A stretch of 64,000 bases of DNA from Allokutzneria multivorans (GTDB lineage: Bacteria; Actinomycetota; Actinomycetes; Mycobacteriales; Pseudonocardiaceae), in the NCBI RefSeq assembly GCF_039537405.1, contig NZ_BAABAL010000026.1, positions 219,740-283,739 of the forward strand. Reading direction: 5' to 3'. The translations under genes were made by a program, and so were the position numbers. The notes under the pieces were generated by a model that saw nothing but the letters and a program-made list of their open reading frames with translations, ran no database searches and was not told the DNA's origin. Shown piece by piece: positions 41,013 to 49,642 of the stretch. Positions within the stretch are counted from its first letter, which is position 1; each line of letters begins with the position of its first letter.

Positions 41013-43570
41013 TTCGAGAGAAGTTGTGCGCAGCGGATGAGTCCGATGTGCGAGTAGGCCTGGGGGTGGTTGCCCAGGGAGCGTTCGGCGATCGGGTCGT
41101 ACTCCTCGGGCAGGAGTCCGGTGGGGCCTGCGCAGTCGACCATCTGCTGGAAGAGTTCTTCTGCTTCGGTGCGGCGTCCGGTGAGCAGGTAGGACTCGAT
41201 CATCCAGGCCGCGCAGATGTGCCAGCCGCCTTCGGTTCCGGGGAGGCCGTCGTCGCGGTGGTAGCGGTAGACGGTGACGCCGGAGCGGAGTTCGGCTTCG
41301 GTGGCGGTGACGGTGGCTTGGAAGCGCTCGTCCTGCGGATCGATCAGGCCGGAGAGTCCGATGTGGAGGGTCGCCGCGTCCAGGTCGACGCCGTCGTAGG
41401 CGGTGGTGAAGGACTGGGCCTCGACGTTCCAGCCGTTCTTCAGCACGTCCTGGGAGATCGTGTCGCGCAGCACCGCCAAGCCGGGATCGACGGTGCGGCC
41501 GTAGGTACCGGCGAGCTTGATCGCGCGGTCCAGCGTCACCCAGCCCATGACGCGCGAGTACACCCGGTGCCGCGGCGCGTGCCGCTCCTCCCAGATGCCG
41601 TGGTCGGCCTCGTCCCACCGCCGCGTGACGGCCTCGGCCATCGCCTCGACCATGCGCCAGTCGTCATCGGTGAGCTCGCCGCGCACTTCGGCCAGCTGTG
41701 CCACGAGGTCCACGACCGGGCCGAACACGTCGAGCTGGACCTGCTGGTTGGCCAGGTTGCCCACCCGCACCGGACGCGAACCCGCGTAGCCGGGGAGCGT
41801 GTCGATGACCGCCTCCGGCCCGAGGTGCGTGCCGTGCAGCGTGTACAGCGGGTGCAGCCGCTCCGGGCCCGGCAGCGTGGCGAGCACGCCGTGCAGCCAC
41901 TTCAAGTACTTCTCGGCCTCGTCCGTGGAACCCAGCGAGACCAAGGCCTGCGCGGACAGCGCCGCGTCGCGGATCCAGCAGTAGCGGTAGTCCCAGTTGC
42001 GGACGCCGCCGATCTCCTCGGGCAGTGACGTGGTCGCGGCGGCCAGGAAGGCGCCGGTCTCGTCGTGCTGCAGGCCCTTCAACGTAAGGGCGGAGCGAGC
42101 CACGAGGTCGCGTTGGACCTCCGGCAGCCGCAGCGTCGCCAGCCAGTCGGACCAGTAGGTCCCGGCGGCGGCGCGGCGCTCAGGCTCGCTCCGCGAACTT
42201 GGGGAGAGATCGTCGCTGCCACAACGGAGTTCGAGCACGACCGGCCGGTCCGGGGCCACCTCGACCACGGCGTGCGCGGACTCGTGCTGGCCGTCGGAGG
42301 TGATCGTCCACTCGACCCCGGGCGCGCGCAGGACCATCGGGTCGGACATGCCGGACACGCGCAGTCCGTCGGGCTCGGCTACCAGGCTCACGGGGACCTG
42401 GCCGAACTCCGGGCGCGGCGCGAAGTCGATCACCGCGCGGGTGTTGCCCGAGATCACGCGGACCAGCTCGGTGCGGCCCGGCGCGCTCGCGTGGTCCAGG
42501 TAGTCGGTGACCAGCAGCTTCGACCAGCGGGTCTCCACCGTCATGGTGCCCGGCAGGTAGCGCTGGCCCAGCGGCAGACCGTTGCGCTCCGGCTTGATGC
42601 CGAAAACACCCGCCGTCGGACCGCCGAGCAGGTCGGCGAACACCGCGCCGGAGTCCGGCTCCGGGTGGCAGAACCACGTGAGCTTCGCGTCCGGCGTCAG
42701 CAGCGCCACGGAACGCTCGTTGGCCAGCATGGAGATGCGCTCGATCGGCACCGCCTGCTCACCGTGCAGCCACGTGCGGCGCACCTCGACGAGGAAGGCC
42801 AGCACGGCGGCGACGTCGGCGGTCTCGGTGACGCGGAACGACGCGACGGTCTCGCCCTCGCCGACCTTGATGCCCAGGTCGGGACCGGCCAGCGTGGCGA
42901 AGGCCTTCTCGTCGGTCACGTCGTCGCCGAGGAAGACCGCGGCGGTCGCGCCGACCTGGCGGCGCAGCACGTTGAGGGCGTCGCCCTTGTCGGTGCGCAC
43001 CACGGCCAGCTCGACAACGGCCTTGCCCTCGGTCACCTGCACGCCGTCCCAGGTGCACGGGCCGCCGCGCACCGCCTCCAGCAGGCGCTCGCCCACCTCG
43101 GGCTCGGCGCGGCGCACGTGCACCGCGACGCTTGCGGGCTTGTGTTCCAGGTAGATGCCTTCGAGCCCGGCGGCCAGCTGCTCCAGCTCAGCGCGCACGC
43201 GGGCGAGGAGCTGGCGGGTGTCGCCTTCGAGCGCGTGCACGAAGCCCACATCGAACTCGGAACCGTGGCTGCCGACCAGGTGCACCTCGGCGGGCAGCCG
43301 GGACAGCGTGGCGAGGTCTCGCAGCGCACGGCCGGAAATGACCGCGACCGTCGTCGAGGACAGCGCGGCCAGTGAGCGCAGCGCGTTCACCGACTCCGGC
43401 AGCGGGCGGGCCTGCTCGGGGTCGGCGACGATCGGCGACAGCGTCCCGTCGTAGTCGCAGGCCACGAGCAGCCTGGGCGTCCTGGCCAGCTGCGCCAGGG
43501 CCCGGCGCAGCTCGGCGGGCAGCGCGGCGACCCCGGCCGGGGAGGTCGCGGGCGTTGCGGCGAGCACCAT
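41009..43570 (-). CDS. Fusion of trehalose-6-phosphate phosphatase and GH15 glycoside hydrolase
   Basis: 853 residues from ATG 43570. Residues about 1-245: HAD phosphatase of OtsB type with DYDGTLSPIV (D39, D41), VAVISGRALRDLA, and GDDVTDEKAFATLAG as the last acidic motif. Residues about 250-853: GH15 (glucoamylase/trehalase) with GGVRNWDYRYCWIRDAALSA, DHGIWEERHAPRHRVYSRVM (general-acid Glu region), LLPEEYDPI (second Glu) and NHPQAYSHIGLI. It could make trehalose from trehalose-6-phosphate and then split it to glucose, or the GH15 part may act on another alpha-glucan. No OtsA-type synthase is in the window. The 3' end overlaps the zinc-ribbon gene by four bases. Confidence 0.88.
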   Translation of the reverse strand: MVLAATPATSPAGVAALPAELRRALAQLARTPRLLVACDYDGTLSPIVADPEQARPLPESVNALRSLAALSSTTVAVISGRALRDLATLSRLPAEVHLVGSHGSEFDVGFVHALEGDTRQLLARVRAELEQLAAGLEGIYLEHKPASVAVHVRRAEPEVGERLLEAVRGGPCTWDGVQVTEGKAVVELAVVRTDKGDALNVLRRQVGATAAVFLGDDVTDEKAFATLAGPDLGIKVGEGETVASFRVTETADVAAVLAFLVEVRRTWLHGEQAVPIERISMLANERSVALLTPDAKLTWFCHPEPDSGAVFADLLGGPTAGVFGIKPERNGLPLGQRYLPGTMTVETRWSKLLVTDYLDHASAPGRTELVRVISGNTRAVIDFAPRPEFGQVPVSLVAEPDGLRVSGMSDPMVLRAPGVEWTITSDGQHESAHAVVEVAPDRPVVLELRCGSDDLSPSSRSEPERRAAAGTYWSDWLATLRLPEVQRDLVARSALTLKGLQHDETGAFLAAATTSLPEEIGGVRNWDYRYCWIRDAALSAQALVSLGSTDEAEKYLKWLHGVLATLPGPERLHPLYTLHGTHLGPEAVIDTLPGYAGSRPVRVGNLANQQVQLDVFGPVVDLVAQLAEVRGELTDDDWRMVEAMAEAVTRRWDEADHGIWEERHAPRHRVYSRVMGWVTLDRAIKLAGTYGRTVDPGLAVLRDTISQDVLKNGWNVEAQSFTTAYDGVDLDAATLHIGLSGLIDPQDERFQATVTATEAELRSGVTVYRYHRDDGLPGTEGGWHICAAWMIESYLLTGRRTEAEELFQQMVDCAGPTGLLPEEYDPIAERSLGNHPQAYSHIGLIRCAQLLSN

Positions 43571-43717
43571 GGGAAACCCTTCGATCACCGAGAGCCACCG
43601 TGGTCGGATTCACGGCCGGGCTGTTCGCGGGAACATAATCCGTTACTCGCGAGGAACCCAAACACGTACCGGAATTCGTAGCCCAGGCTTGAGGGCGGCT
43701 TAGGGTTTGACCTTTTC

Positions 43718-44164
43718 TTAGGAATTCGACCAGTTGCGGCACATCGAGGACGTCGAGCGCGCCGCGGAGACGACGGCCTGCCACGGCGGGAGGTCGTGGC
43801 CGGGGCGCGGGCGGACCACCCAGCGCGAGCCCGGTTCGCCCGCGGCCAGCGGCGGCAGCGCCAGCCGGGTGCCGGGAGCGAGCAGGTGGACGTCGATGCG
43901 GACCAGGTCCAGCACCGTGTCCACGCGGACCGGGGTGACCGGGCCGGTGAGGAACACCCAGCGCTCGGGGTGTCCGGGGATGCCGAGGACCGGGCCGGTG
44001 AGCAGGTGGAGGGAGAGCATCGCGTTGGTCTCGGCGCCGAGCCCGGCGCGCATCGAGATCGCGCCGACGGTGTCACCGACGACGAGCTCGGCGGGGCCGG
44101 GGGCGGGGCCCAGGGTCAGGCCGAGCGGCTGGACTGAGGCGGGAGGCTCCGAGATGAGCGTCAT
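43718..44164 (-). CDS. Conserved-looking small protein, family not recognised
   Basis: 148 residues. Middle blocks: ELVVGDTVGAISMRAGLGAE, MLSLHLLTGPVLGIPGHPER, WVFLTGPVTPVRVDTVLDL and SRWVVRPRPGHDLPPWQAVV. No signal or membrane segment. The C-terminus is Ser-rich. A 7-bp inverted repeat lies 23 bases upstream. Located upstream of the trehalose fusion on the same strand, with 148 bases between. Confidence 0.6.
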   Translation of the reverse strand: MTLISEPPASVQPLGLTLGPAPGPAELVVGDTVGAISMRAGLGAETNAMLSLHLLTGPVLGIPGHPERWVFLTGPVTPVRVDTVLDLVRIDVHLLAPGTRLALPPLAAGEPGSRWVVRPRPGHDLPPWQAVVSAARSTSSMCRNWSNS

Positions 44165-44186
44165 GGCTTCTATCCCCTCATGTGGC

Positions 44187-44205
44187 GAGGTACGTGATGT
44201 ACCTC
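44187..44205 (-). promoter_or_regulatory. Inverted repeat upstream of the 43718-44164 gene
   Basis: GAGGTAC-GTGAT-GTACCTC: perfect 7-bp arms with a 5-base spacer, 23-41 bases before ATG 44164. Candidate operator or leader hairpin. Confidence 0.5.
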
Positions 44206-44465
44206 ACTTCCACCGAGGAAAGCATCTGACTCCATCATTCGACCGTCAACCGGTTATTAACTGTCTCAAAGCGCTGCAATGTGCACAGAAGTACCGACCT
44301 CTGGGCATTACCCCAATACATTTGTGCACCCGGTTCTCCTCGGTGACGGACCGGCCACGATCAGTGTCCGAAACGAGCTCGCACCCGGTCGACGTCTCGA
44401 CTGCGCGGCCCGCGGGGGGTTAGGTCCTTGCTGAGCCCGGTGCGGGCCTGATCGAGGAGGTTGCG

Positions 44466-46283
44466 ATGGCGGGGATCATCAGCGAACCCGGGATCACCTC
44501 GATCCCCGGCCTCCTGCGCGCCAGGATCGCCAGGACACCCGACACCGAGGCCTTCCGCTACCGAGCTCGCTCCGGCTGGGAGTCGCTGACGTGGGCCGAG
44601 ACCGGTGCCAAGGTGCGCGAGATCGCGCTCGGGCTGCTCGCGCTCGGCGTCGGCGCGGGCCGCACGGCGGCGATCCTGTCCGGCACCAGGGTGGAGTGGC
44701 TGCTCGCCGACCTCGGCGTGCTCGCGACCGGCGCCGCCACCACGACGATCTACCCGACCAACACCGCGGACGAGTGCGCGTTCGTGCTCGCCGACTCCGG
44801 CAGCGCCGTGGTCTTCGCCGAGGACCAGGACCAGGTCGCGAAACTGCGTTCCGTTCGGGACCAAGTTCCTGGTGTCGCCAAGGTGATCCTCATCGAAGGC
44901 GCGGTCGCGGCCGACGACGACTGGGTCCTCTCCCTCGACGACGTCATCGCGCTCGGCCGGTCGTCCGAGCCCGACGCCTACGAGCGGGCGGTCGCGGCGA
45001 TCACCCCCGACCAGCTGGCGACGCTGATCTACACCTCCGGCACCACGGGCAGGCCCAAGGGCGTGGAGCTGACCCACGACAACTGGCTCTACATCGCCGA
45101 GGCCGTCGACCCGCTCGACCTGATGCGCCCGGACGACCTGCACCTGCTGTGGCTGCCCATGTCGCACGTCTTCGGCAAGGCCATCGAGATCGCGGTGATC
45201 AACGGCGGCACCCCGACCGCGGTGGACGGCGTCGTGGACCGGATCGCGGCGAACATGGCGGAACTGCGTCCCACCGTGCTCGGTGCCGCCCCGCGCGTCT
45301 TCGAGAAGATCTACAACACCGTCCTGGCCACCGTGCGCGCCGAGGGCGGTGTGAAGCTCAAGCTGTTCCGCTGGGCACGCGGTGTCGGCCTGCGCCACGC
45401 CGCCAACCGCCGCGCGGGCCGGTCTTCCCCGCTGTGGCTGCGCGTGCGCTTCGCGATCGCCGACAAGCTCGTCTTCACCAAGCTGCGGGCGCGCTTCGGC
45501 GGGCGGGTGCGCTACTTCGTCTCCGGCTCCGCGCCGCTGTCGCCGGAGATCGGCGAGTTCTTCGACGCGGCCGGGCTGCAGATCCGCGAGGGGTACGGCC
45601 TCACCGAGACCTCCGCCGCCTCGTTCCTGGCGCGGCCGGAGGAGCTGCGCTTCGGCGTCATCGGCAGGCCGCTGCCCGGCACCGAGGTCCGCATCGCCGA
45701 CGACGGCGAGGTGCTGATCAAGGGAAGGGGCGTCATGCGCGGTTATCGCGGGCTGCCGGAGGCCACCGCCGCCGCGCTGGAGGACGGCTGGCTGCGCACC
45801 GGCGACATCGGCGAGTTCGACGAGCGCGGGCGGCTGCGGATCACCGACCGGAAGAAGGAGCTGATCAAGACCTCCGGCGGCAAGTACGTCGCGCCGCAGG
45901 CGATCGAGGGCAAGATCAAGACCGCGTGCCCGTACGTGGCCAACGCGCTCGTGCACGGCGACCGCAGGAACTTCTGCGTGGCACTGGTGACGCTGGACCC
46001 CGACCTCGTCGCGAAGTGGGCGGGCGCGCGCGGGCTCTCCGCCGACATGGCCGAGCTGACGCCCAACCCCGAGCTGCGCGCCGCCGTCCAGGAGGGCGTC
46101 GACGCCGTCAACGCCACGCTCGCCAGGCACGAGACCATCAAGGCCTTCGCCATCCTCGGTGACGACTTCACCGTGGAGCGCGGTGAGCTGACGCCGAGCA
46201 TGAAGATGCGCCGCCGCGTGATCGAGCAGCACTACGCGGACCTGCTCGACGGCTTCTACGACGGCATGATCGAGACGGTCTAG
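44466..46283 (+). CDS. Long-chain acyl-CoA synthetase (FadD15-like)
   Basis: 605 residues. AMP-binding P-loop YTSGTTGRPKGVELTHDN (about 191-208); YGLTETSA (about 378-385); GWLRTGDIGEFDERGRLRIT (about 441-460); the catalytic Lys region DRKKELIKTSGGKYVAPQAI. Activates fatty acids as CoA esters in two steps with ATP. Resembles mycobacterial FadD15. GAGGAGG lies before ATG 44466. No other beta-oxidation gene adjoins. Confidence 0.92.
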   Translation: MAGIISEPGITSIPGLLRARIARTPDTEAFRYRARSGWESLTWAETGAKVREIALGLLALGVGAGRTAAILSGTRVEWLLADLGVLATGAATTTIYPTNTADECAFVLADSGSAVVFAEDQDQVAKLRSVRDQVPGVAKVILIEGAVAADDDWVLSLDDVIALGRSSEPDAYERAVAAITPDQLATLIYTSGTTGRPKGVELTHDNWLYIAEAVDPLDLMRPDDLHLLWLPMSHVFGKAIEIAVINGGTPTAVDGVVDRIAANMAELRPTVLGAAPRVFEKIYNTVLATVRAEGGVKLKLFRWARGVGLRHAANRRAGRSSPLWLRVRFAIADKLVFTKLRARFGGRVRYFVSGSAPLSPEIGEFFDAAGLQIREGYGLTETSAASFLARPEELRFGVIGRPLPGTEVRIADDGEVLIKGRGVMRGYRGLPEATAAALEDGWLRTGDIGEFDERGRLRITDRKKELIKTSGGKYVAPQAIEGKIKTACPYVANALVHGDRRNFCVALVTLDPDLVAKWAGARGLSADMAELTPNPELRAAVQEGVDAVNATLARHETIKAFAILGDDFTVERGELTPSMKMRRRVIEQHYADLLDGFYDGMIETV

Positions 46284-46924
46284 CCACACCCCTGCGACCG
46301 GGACAGCTTGCCACCCACCAGAACACTCTTTCACCCGACGAGGTGACATAGTGCCCTTTTGCGCTCCCATCGACACTCTTGGTAGTAACTTTTCACTCGC
46401 CAGAGTGATCGCCCACGCGAGCGCCCTTTGCGGCACCGGCAACGGAAAATAAACCTGCACCAGGTTTAAATGATCATGAAGTGCCGTTTCGGTGACGCGA
46501 AAGACCAGCTGGGGCGCTGTTTTACGAGAGTGAGCGAGCCTGGTGCATCATCCATCACCTGGCACTTCACGCTTGCGGCCACTACAAGAAGTTGGCCTGG
46601 ACGGTCGCGGACGAATACGATAGCGACGCAACAAAAAAAGAGGGCCCCTGCTGTAACAGGGGCCCATTCCCCGACCGGCAGCTCCAACCACCATCGAGGC
46701 GTAAATCCGACATGACTGTACCGCAGACTCCTGGCGACATTTCACCAGGTCACCCCATCCGAGTGCCGCTGTCACCTCAACGGGGCAGCCAGGTGCTCGT
46801 CGAGGTCACGGTCGAACTCGACCCGCACGGTCGGCGGCAGCTCCGCCGCACGACCGTCGAGACCTTCCCCTGCCAGGCGACTCCCACCTCTCACCGCGGC
46901 CGCTCGCTCTGGCCAGGAACGCGG
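46284..46924. other. Noncoding gap between fadD and the triple-HTH gene
   Basis: About 640 bases. AT-richer around 46320-46620. Contains a classical minus-strand terminator at 46633-46665. An open frame from ATG 46711 (TVPQTPGDISPGHPIRVPLS) runs into antisense sequence of the next gene and is probably not coding. Confidence 0.4.
46633..46665 (-). terminator. Rho-independent terminator (minus strand)
   Basis: GGGCCCCTG-TTACAG-CAGGGGCCC followed by TCTTTTTTT on the minus strand. A textbook hairpin plus T-run, unusual in high-GC actinobacteria. It lies about 260 bases downstream of the triple-HTH gene's end. Confidence 0.8.
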
Positions 46925-47425
46925 TCACCGCTGCGCGCCGCCGCGCTTGCGCAGCGGCACCCCGGCGTCGAGCAGAATGGTCCTGATGACGTGGTAGGAC
47001 AGGCCCGAACTCGCCGCGAGGGCGCGCAGCGTCTCCCCGGCCAGGTAGGCCTCTGCCAGTGGTGCGACGTCGATGGAGTAGGTGGCGGCGGGGGCGACAC
47101 CCGGCTCCACCCCCGCCTGGGCCAGCAGCAGCCGCAGCGTGCGCCGGTCGATGCCGGTCTCGTGGGCTAGCTCCCGGATGGACCGTCCTCTGTCGTACGC
47201 GCTCGCCACGGCGTGGGCGGTCTCGTCCGCCGTCTCGCGCAGACAGGTCGCGTCACTCGTGCGCACTCCCGCCTCCAGCAGCAGCTGACGCACCTGGGCG
47301 GGACGGCGATTGACCTCATCGGCCAGTTCCTGGATCGGGCTCCGGCTCTTCAGGAAACGAGCGGCGAGCGCGTAGGCCGTCTCCCTGCGTTGCTGCCCGT
47401 AAAGCCGGGACTGCTGTTCAGCCAT
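46925..47425 (-). CDS. Protein of three tandem helix-turn-helix repeats
   Basis: 166 residues from ATG 47425. Three repeats of about 45-50 residues align by eye: LKSRSPIQELADEVNRRPAQ with VRQLLLEAGV, DRGRSIRELAHETGIDRRTL with RLLLAQAGV, and LAGETLRALAASSGLSYHVI with RTILLDAGV. Each has the pattern of a resolvase-type HTH and ends -(L/I)LL-AGV. No catalytic domain. It may bind three adjacent DNA sites, or be a nucleoid/Lsr2-like accessory protein. Divergent from the DUF397/XRE set. Confidence 0.75.
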   Translation of the reverse strand: MAEQQSRLYGQQRRETAYALAARFLKSRSPIQELADEVNRRPAQVRQLLLEAGVRTSDATCLRETADETAHAVASAYDRGRSIRELAHETGIDRRTLRLLLAQAGVEPGVAPAATYSIDVAPLAEAYLAGETLRALAASSGLSYHVIRTILLDAGVPLRKRGGAQR

Positions 47426-47748
47426 GGGACCCGTCCCGACGCCCCCGAGCCACACTGCCACCCTGCAGACGAAAGGACCGAACGAAAAAACAGCTATCGC
47501 GAGAAACAAAACAAGAAAAAGATTCCACCCATGCCGCCGTCACACCCGCAGCACCTCCGACTCCCCCGAAATCCCCCGACCCGGTGACGGCACGGCGAAC
47601 GAACTCCGGCCATTTCGCTAGAGAACCCGCCGTGTTGTCCGCAGTACTTCCCCGAGCGCATTGCGCCCTCGAAGAGCCTATCCAAGGATTAACACGGGTG
47701 TCCAGACAGCGGACATCCGAACACAGGGATGGATTCGGGGGTCCAGCG
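47426..47748. promoter_or_regulatory. Divergent promoter region, triple-HTH gene / DUF397
   Basis: 323 bases without a gene; an A-rich patch at 47480-47520 (for example CAAAACAAGAAAAAG) contrasts with the surroundings and probably carries promoters. Confidence 0.4.
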
Positions 47749-47982
47749 ATGAACGCAATCGGAAAAACCGCAGTCGAGGAGGCCGCCTTCCCGGAATCGG
47801 GATGGCGAACTCCCGCCGACTGCTCCGGCAAGGGCGGTGACTGCGTCGCCGTGAACCTGGAACACGCGGGCTGGGTCGGGGTGCGCGACACGAAGCGACC
47901 CGACGGCCCGGTCCTGAGCTTCACCGACGACGAGTGGACCGCGTTCGTCGCCGCCGTGGGCAGGGGCGAGTTCTCCCGATGA
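47749..47982 (+). CDS. DUF397 small protein, set 2
   Basis: 77 residues. Core: WRTPADCSGKGGDCVAVNLE, GVRDTKRPDGPVLSFTDDEW, then TAFVAAVGRGEF. The usual partner of an XRE/DUF5753 protein, but here it lies upstream of its XRE gene and is separated from it by a strong hairpin, opposite to the order in sets 1 and 3. An N-terminal extension of about 17 residues is present. Confidence 0.85.
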   Translation: MNAIGKTAVEEAAFPESGWRTPADCSGKGGDCVAVNLEHAGWVGVRDTKRPDGPVLSFTDDEWTAFVAAVGRGEFSR

Positions 47983-47987
47983 GGACC

Positions 47988-48016
47988 GGGGGCCGACGGA
48001 GCACCCGTCGGCCCCC
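47988..48016 (+). terminator. Hairpin between DUF397 and XRE gene
   Basis: GGGGGCCGACGG-AGCAC-CCGTCGGCCCCC: perfect 12-bp stem and five-base loop, five bases after the DUF397 stop. It suggests that the two genes are separate transcription units, or that XRE is reduced by read-through control. Confidence 0.6.
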
Positions 48017-48057
48017 GCGGGTGGGTGGCGGCGGCGAACCATCCGTGAAAGCGATCC

Positions 48058-48936
48058 GTGAGGTACGTGAACAGAGCTACTCAGCGCGAGAGGAACCTCG
48101 CCGCGCTCGGCCAGATCCTGAAGGCGTTGCGCAAGGAGCGCGACCTGGTCCAGCGGGCCGTCGGACGCAGGGCGTTCCCCAAGAACATGAGCCAGAACTT
48201 CGTGAGCGACCTGGAGAACGGCGAGGTCGACAACGACAAACTGCCCGAGCACGTCGAGCGCCTCAAGGCGTTCTTCCTCGTCGATCCCCGAACGGCGGCG
48301 GCGATGGACCGGCTGTGCCAGACCCCTGCGACGATGCGCGACTGGCCGGGTGGGCACGCAGGCGTCGCGCCCTACTTCCAGTACTTCGTCTCGCAGGAGA
48401 TCTGGGCCGAGGCGATCCACCAGTGGCAGGACAACAGCATTCCGGGACTGCTCCAGGCGTGGGGCTACATGCGCGAGCTGTTCGCCGAGGAGAACAAGCC
48501 CGAGGATGTCGAGGAGTTCACCGCCGCCAGGCTCGGTAGGCAGTCGTTGTTCGACCGGGAGAACCCGCCGAAGTACGAGGCCGTTCTGCACGAGAACGCC
48601 CTGCGCCGCGTGCACCAGGTCTACGGCGCGGAGATCGCCGTCGAGCAGGTCCTGCACATTTTCACGCGGATGCGGACCCACCCGAACGTCACCGTGCGCA
48701 TCCTCACCAGGGATCGCGAGCGCGCCGATCTCCCGCTGGGCTATTCCGTCGTGTGCTTTCCCGGTGGCGTCGGGGACTACGTCCACCTGGAACCGCTCAA
48801 CAACGGCGTCTACGAGGATGCCGAGTCCTACGTGAAGGAGAACAGGGCGGACTTCGACCAGTTGTGGGCCGCGGCGCTGAGCCGGGAGGCGAGCATCGAG
48901 TTCCTCCTCACCCTCGCCGAGGAGTGGTCGGGCTGA
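48058..48936 (+). CDS. XRE regulator with DUF5753-like domain, set 2
   Basis: 292 residues from GTG 48058 (GTG 48067 also possible). HTH-like LAALGQILKALRKERDLVQR and MSQNFVSDLENGEVDNDKLP (about 15-62), more divergent than the other two sets. C-terminal domain: NSIPGLLQAWGYMRELFAEE (about 129-148), VLHENALRRVHQVYG, VTVRILTRDRERADLPLGYS. Many Glu/Asp/Lys residues for this genome. Confidence 0.8.
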   Translation: MRYVNRATQRERNLAALGQILKALRKERDLVQRAVGRRAFPKNMSQNFVSDLENGEVDNDKLPEHVERLKAFFLVDPRTAAAMDRLCQTPATMRDWPGGHAGVAPYFQYFVSQEIWAEAIHQWQDNSIPGLLQAWGYMRELFAEENKPEDVEEFTAARLGRQSLFDRENPPKYEAVLHENALRRVHQVYGAEIAVEQVLHIFTRMRTHPNVTVRILTRDRERADLPLGYSVVCFPGGVGDYVHLEPLNNGVYEDAESYVKENRADFDQLWAAALSREASIEFLLTLAEEWSG

Positions 48937-48940
48937 GCGG

Positions 48941-49642
48941 TCATTCCTCGATGGCGCCGCCGACGGTGCGGAGGTGCTTGCGGAAGGTGTAGTGGGGGTC
49001 GCGGGCGCGCTGGGCCAGGTAGTCCTCGAAGCGGGTCTGCTGGCGCAGGGTCCGGCCCGCGCGGATGCCGTCGGCCTGCTCGCGTTCGGTCGCCCGGATG
49101 CGCGCGGCGACGGTGAGGACCTCGTCGACGCGCTCGGCGGGGACGAAGAGCACGCCGTCCTCGTCGCCGAAGACGTAGTCGGCCTTGGAGATCAGGTGCG
49201 GCCCGAAGCGCGCGGTGGTCAGCGCGTGCGGCTCCTGCTCGTCCAGGCGCACCGGACCGGGCGGGTAGGAGCCGTAGCTGAACACCGGGAGGCCGATCTC
49301 GACGAGCTCCGGGGTGTCGCGGTGCAGCCCCCACACGGCGAGGCCGGACACACCCGCCGCCTCGGCTTCGAGGACAGCGAGGTCGCCGACGCACGCCTCG
49401 TCCTCGCGCCCACCGTTGTCGATCACGAGCACGTCGCCCTGCTCGGCGCAGCCGAAGGCTTCCAGGAAGACGTCGACGCTGCCGTAGTGGCGCACCGGCA
49501 GCGCTCGGCCCGCCAAGCGGTACCCGGTGTCCACTGCACGGATGCCCGAAGGGGCGGACCTCAGCGGGACACCTGCCCGAAGGCACGCGTCCGCCACCAG
49601 AGGCGTTGACAGGTCTGCGAAAGCGTCCACCATGGCGATCAT
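48941..49642 (-). CDS. RraA-like aldolase/decarboxylase family protein
   Basis: 233 residues. RraA-fold features: STPLVADACLRAG near the N-terminus, GDVLVIDNGGREDEACVGDL (about 68-87), VSGLAVWGLHRDTPELVEIG with the GxxRD motif, LPVFSYGSYPPG. Enzymes of this fold are 4-hydroxy-4-methyl-2-oxoglutarate aldolases or oxaloacetate decarboxylases. Tail of about 50 residues. ATG 49642 overlaps the divergent gene's start region. Confidence 0.83.
   Translation of the reverse strand: MIAMVDAFADLSTPLVADACLRAGVPLRSAPSGIRAVDTGYRLAGRALPVRHYGSVDVFLEAFGCAEQGDVLVIDNGGREDEACVGDLAVLEAEAAGVSGLAVWGLHRDTPELVEIGLPVFSYGSYPPGPVRLDEQEPHALTTARFGPHLISKADYVFGDEDGVLFVPAERVDEVLTVAARIRATEREQADGIRAGRTLRQQTRFEDYLAQRARDPHYTFRKHLRTVGGAIEE

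Noticed and set aside
42065..43375. Plus-strand frame of 436 codons opposite the trehalose fusion
   Set aside because: Antisense of well-supported HAD and GH15 domains.
46711..47170. Small plus-strand gene starting at ATG 46711
   Set aside because: First 60 codons are open but lack a ribosome site and family features, and the rest is antisense to the triple-HTH gene.
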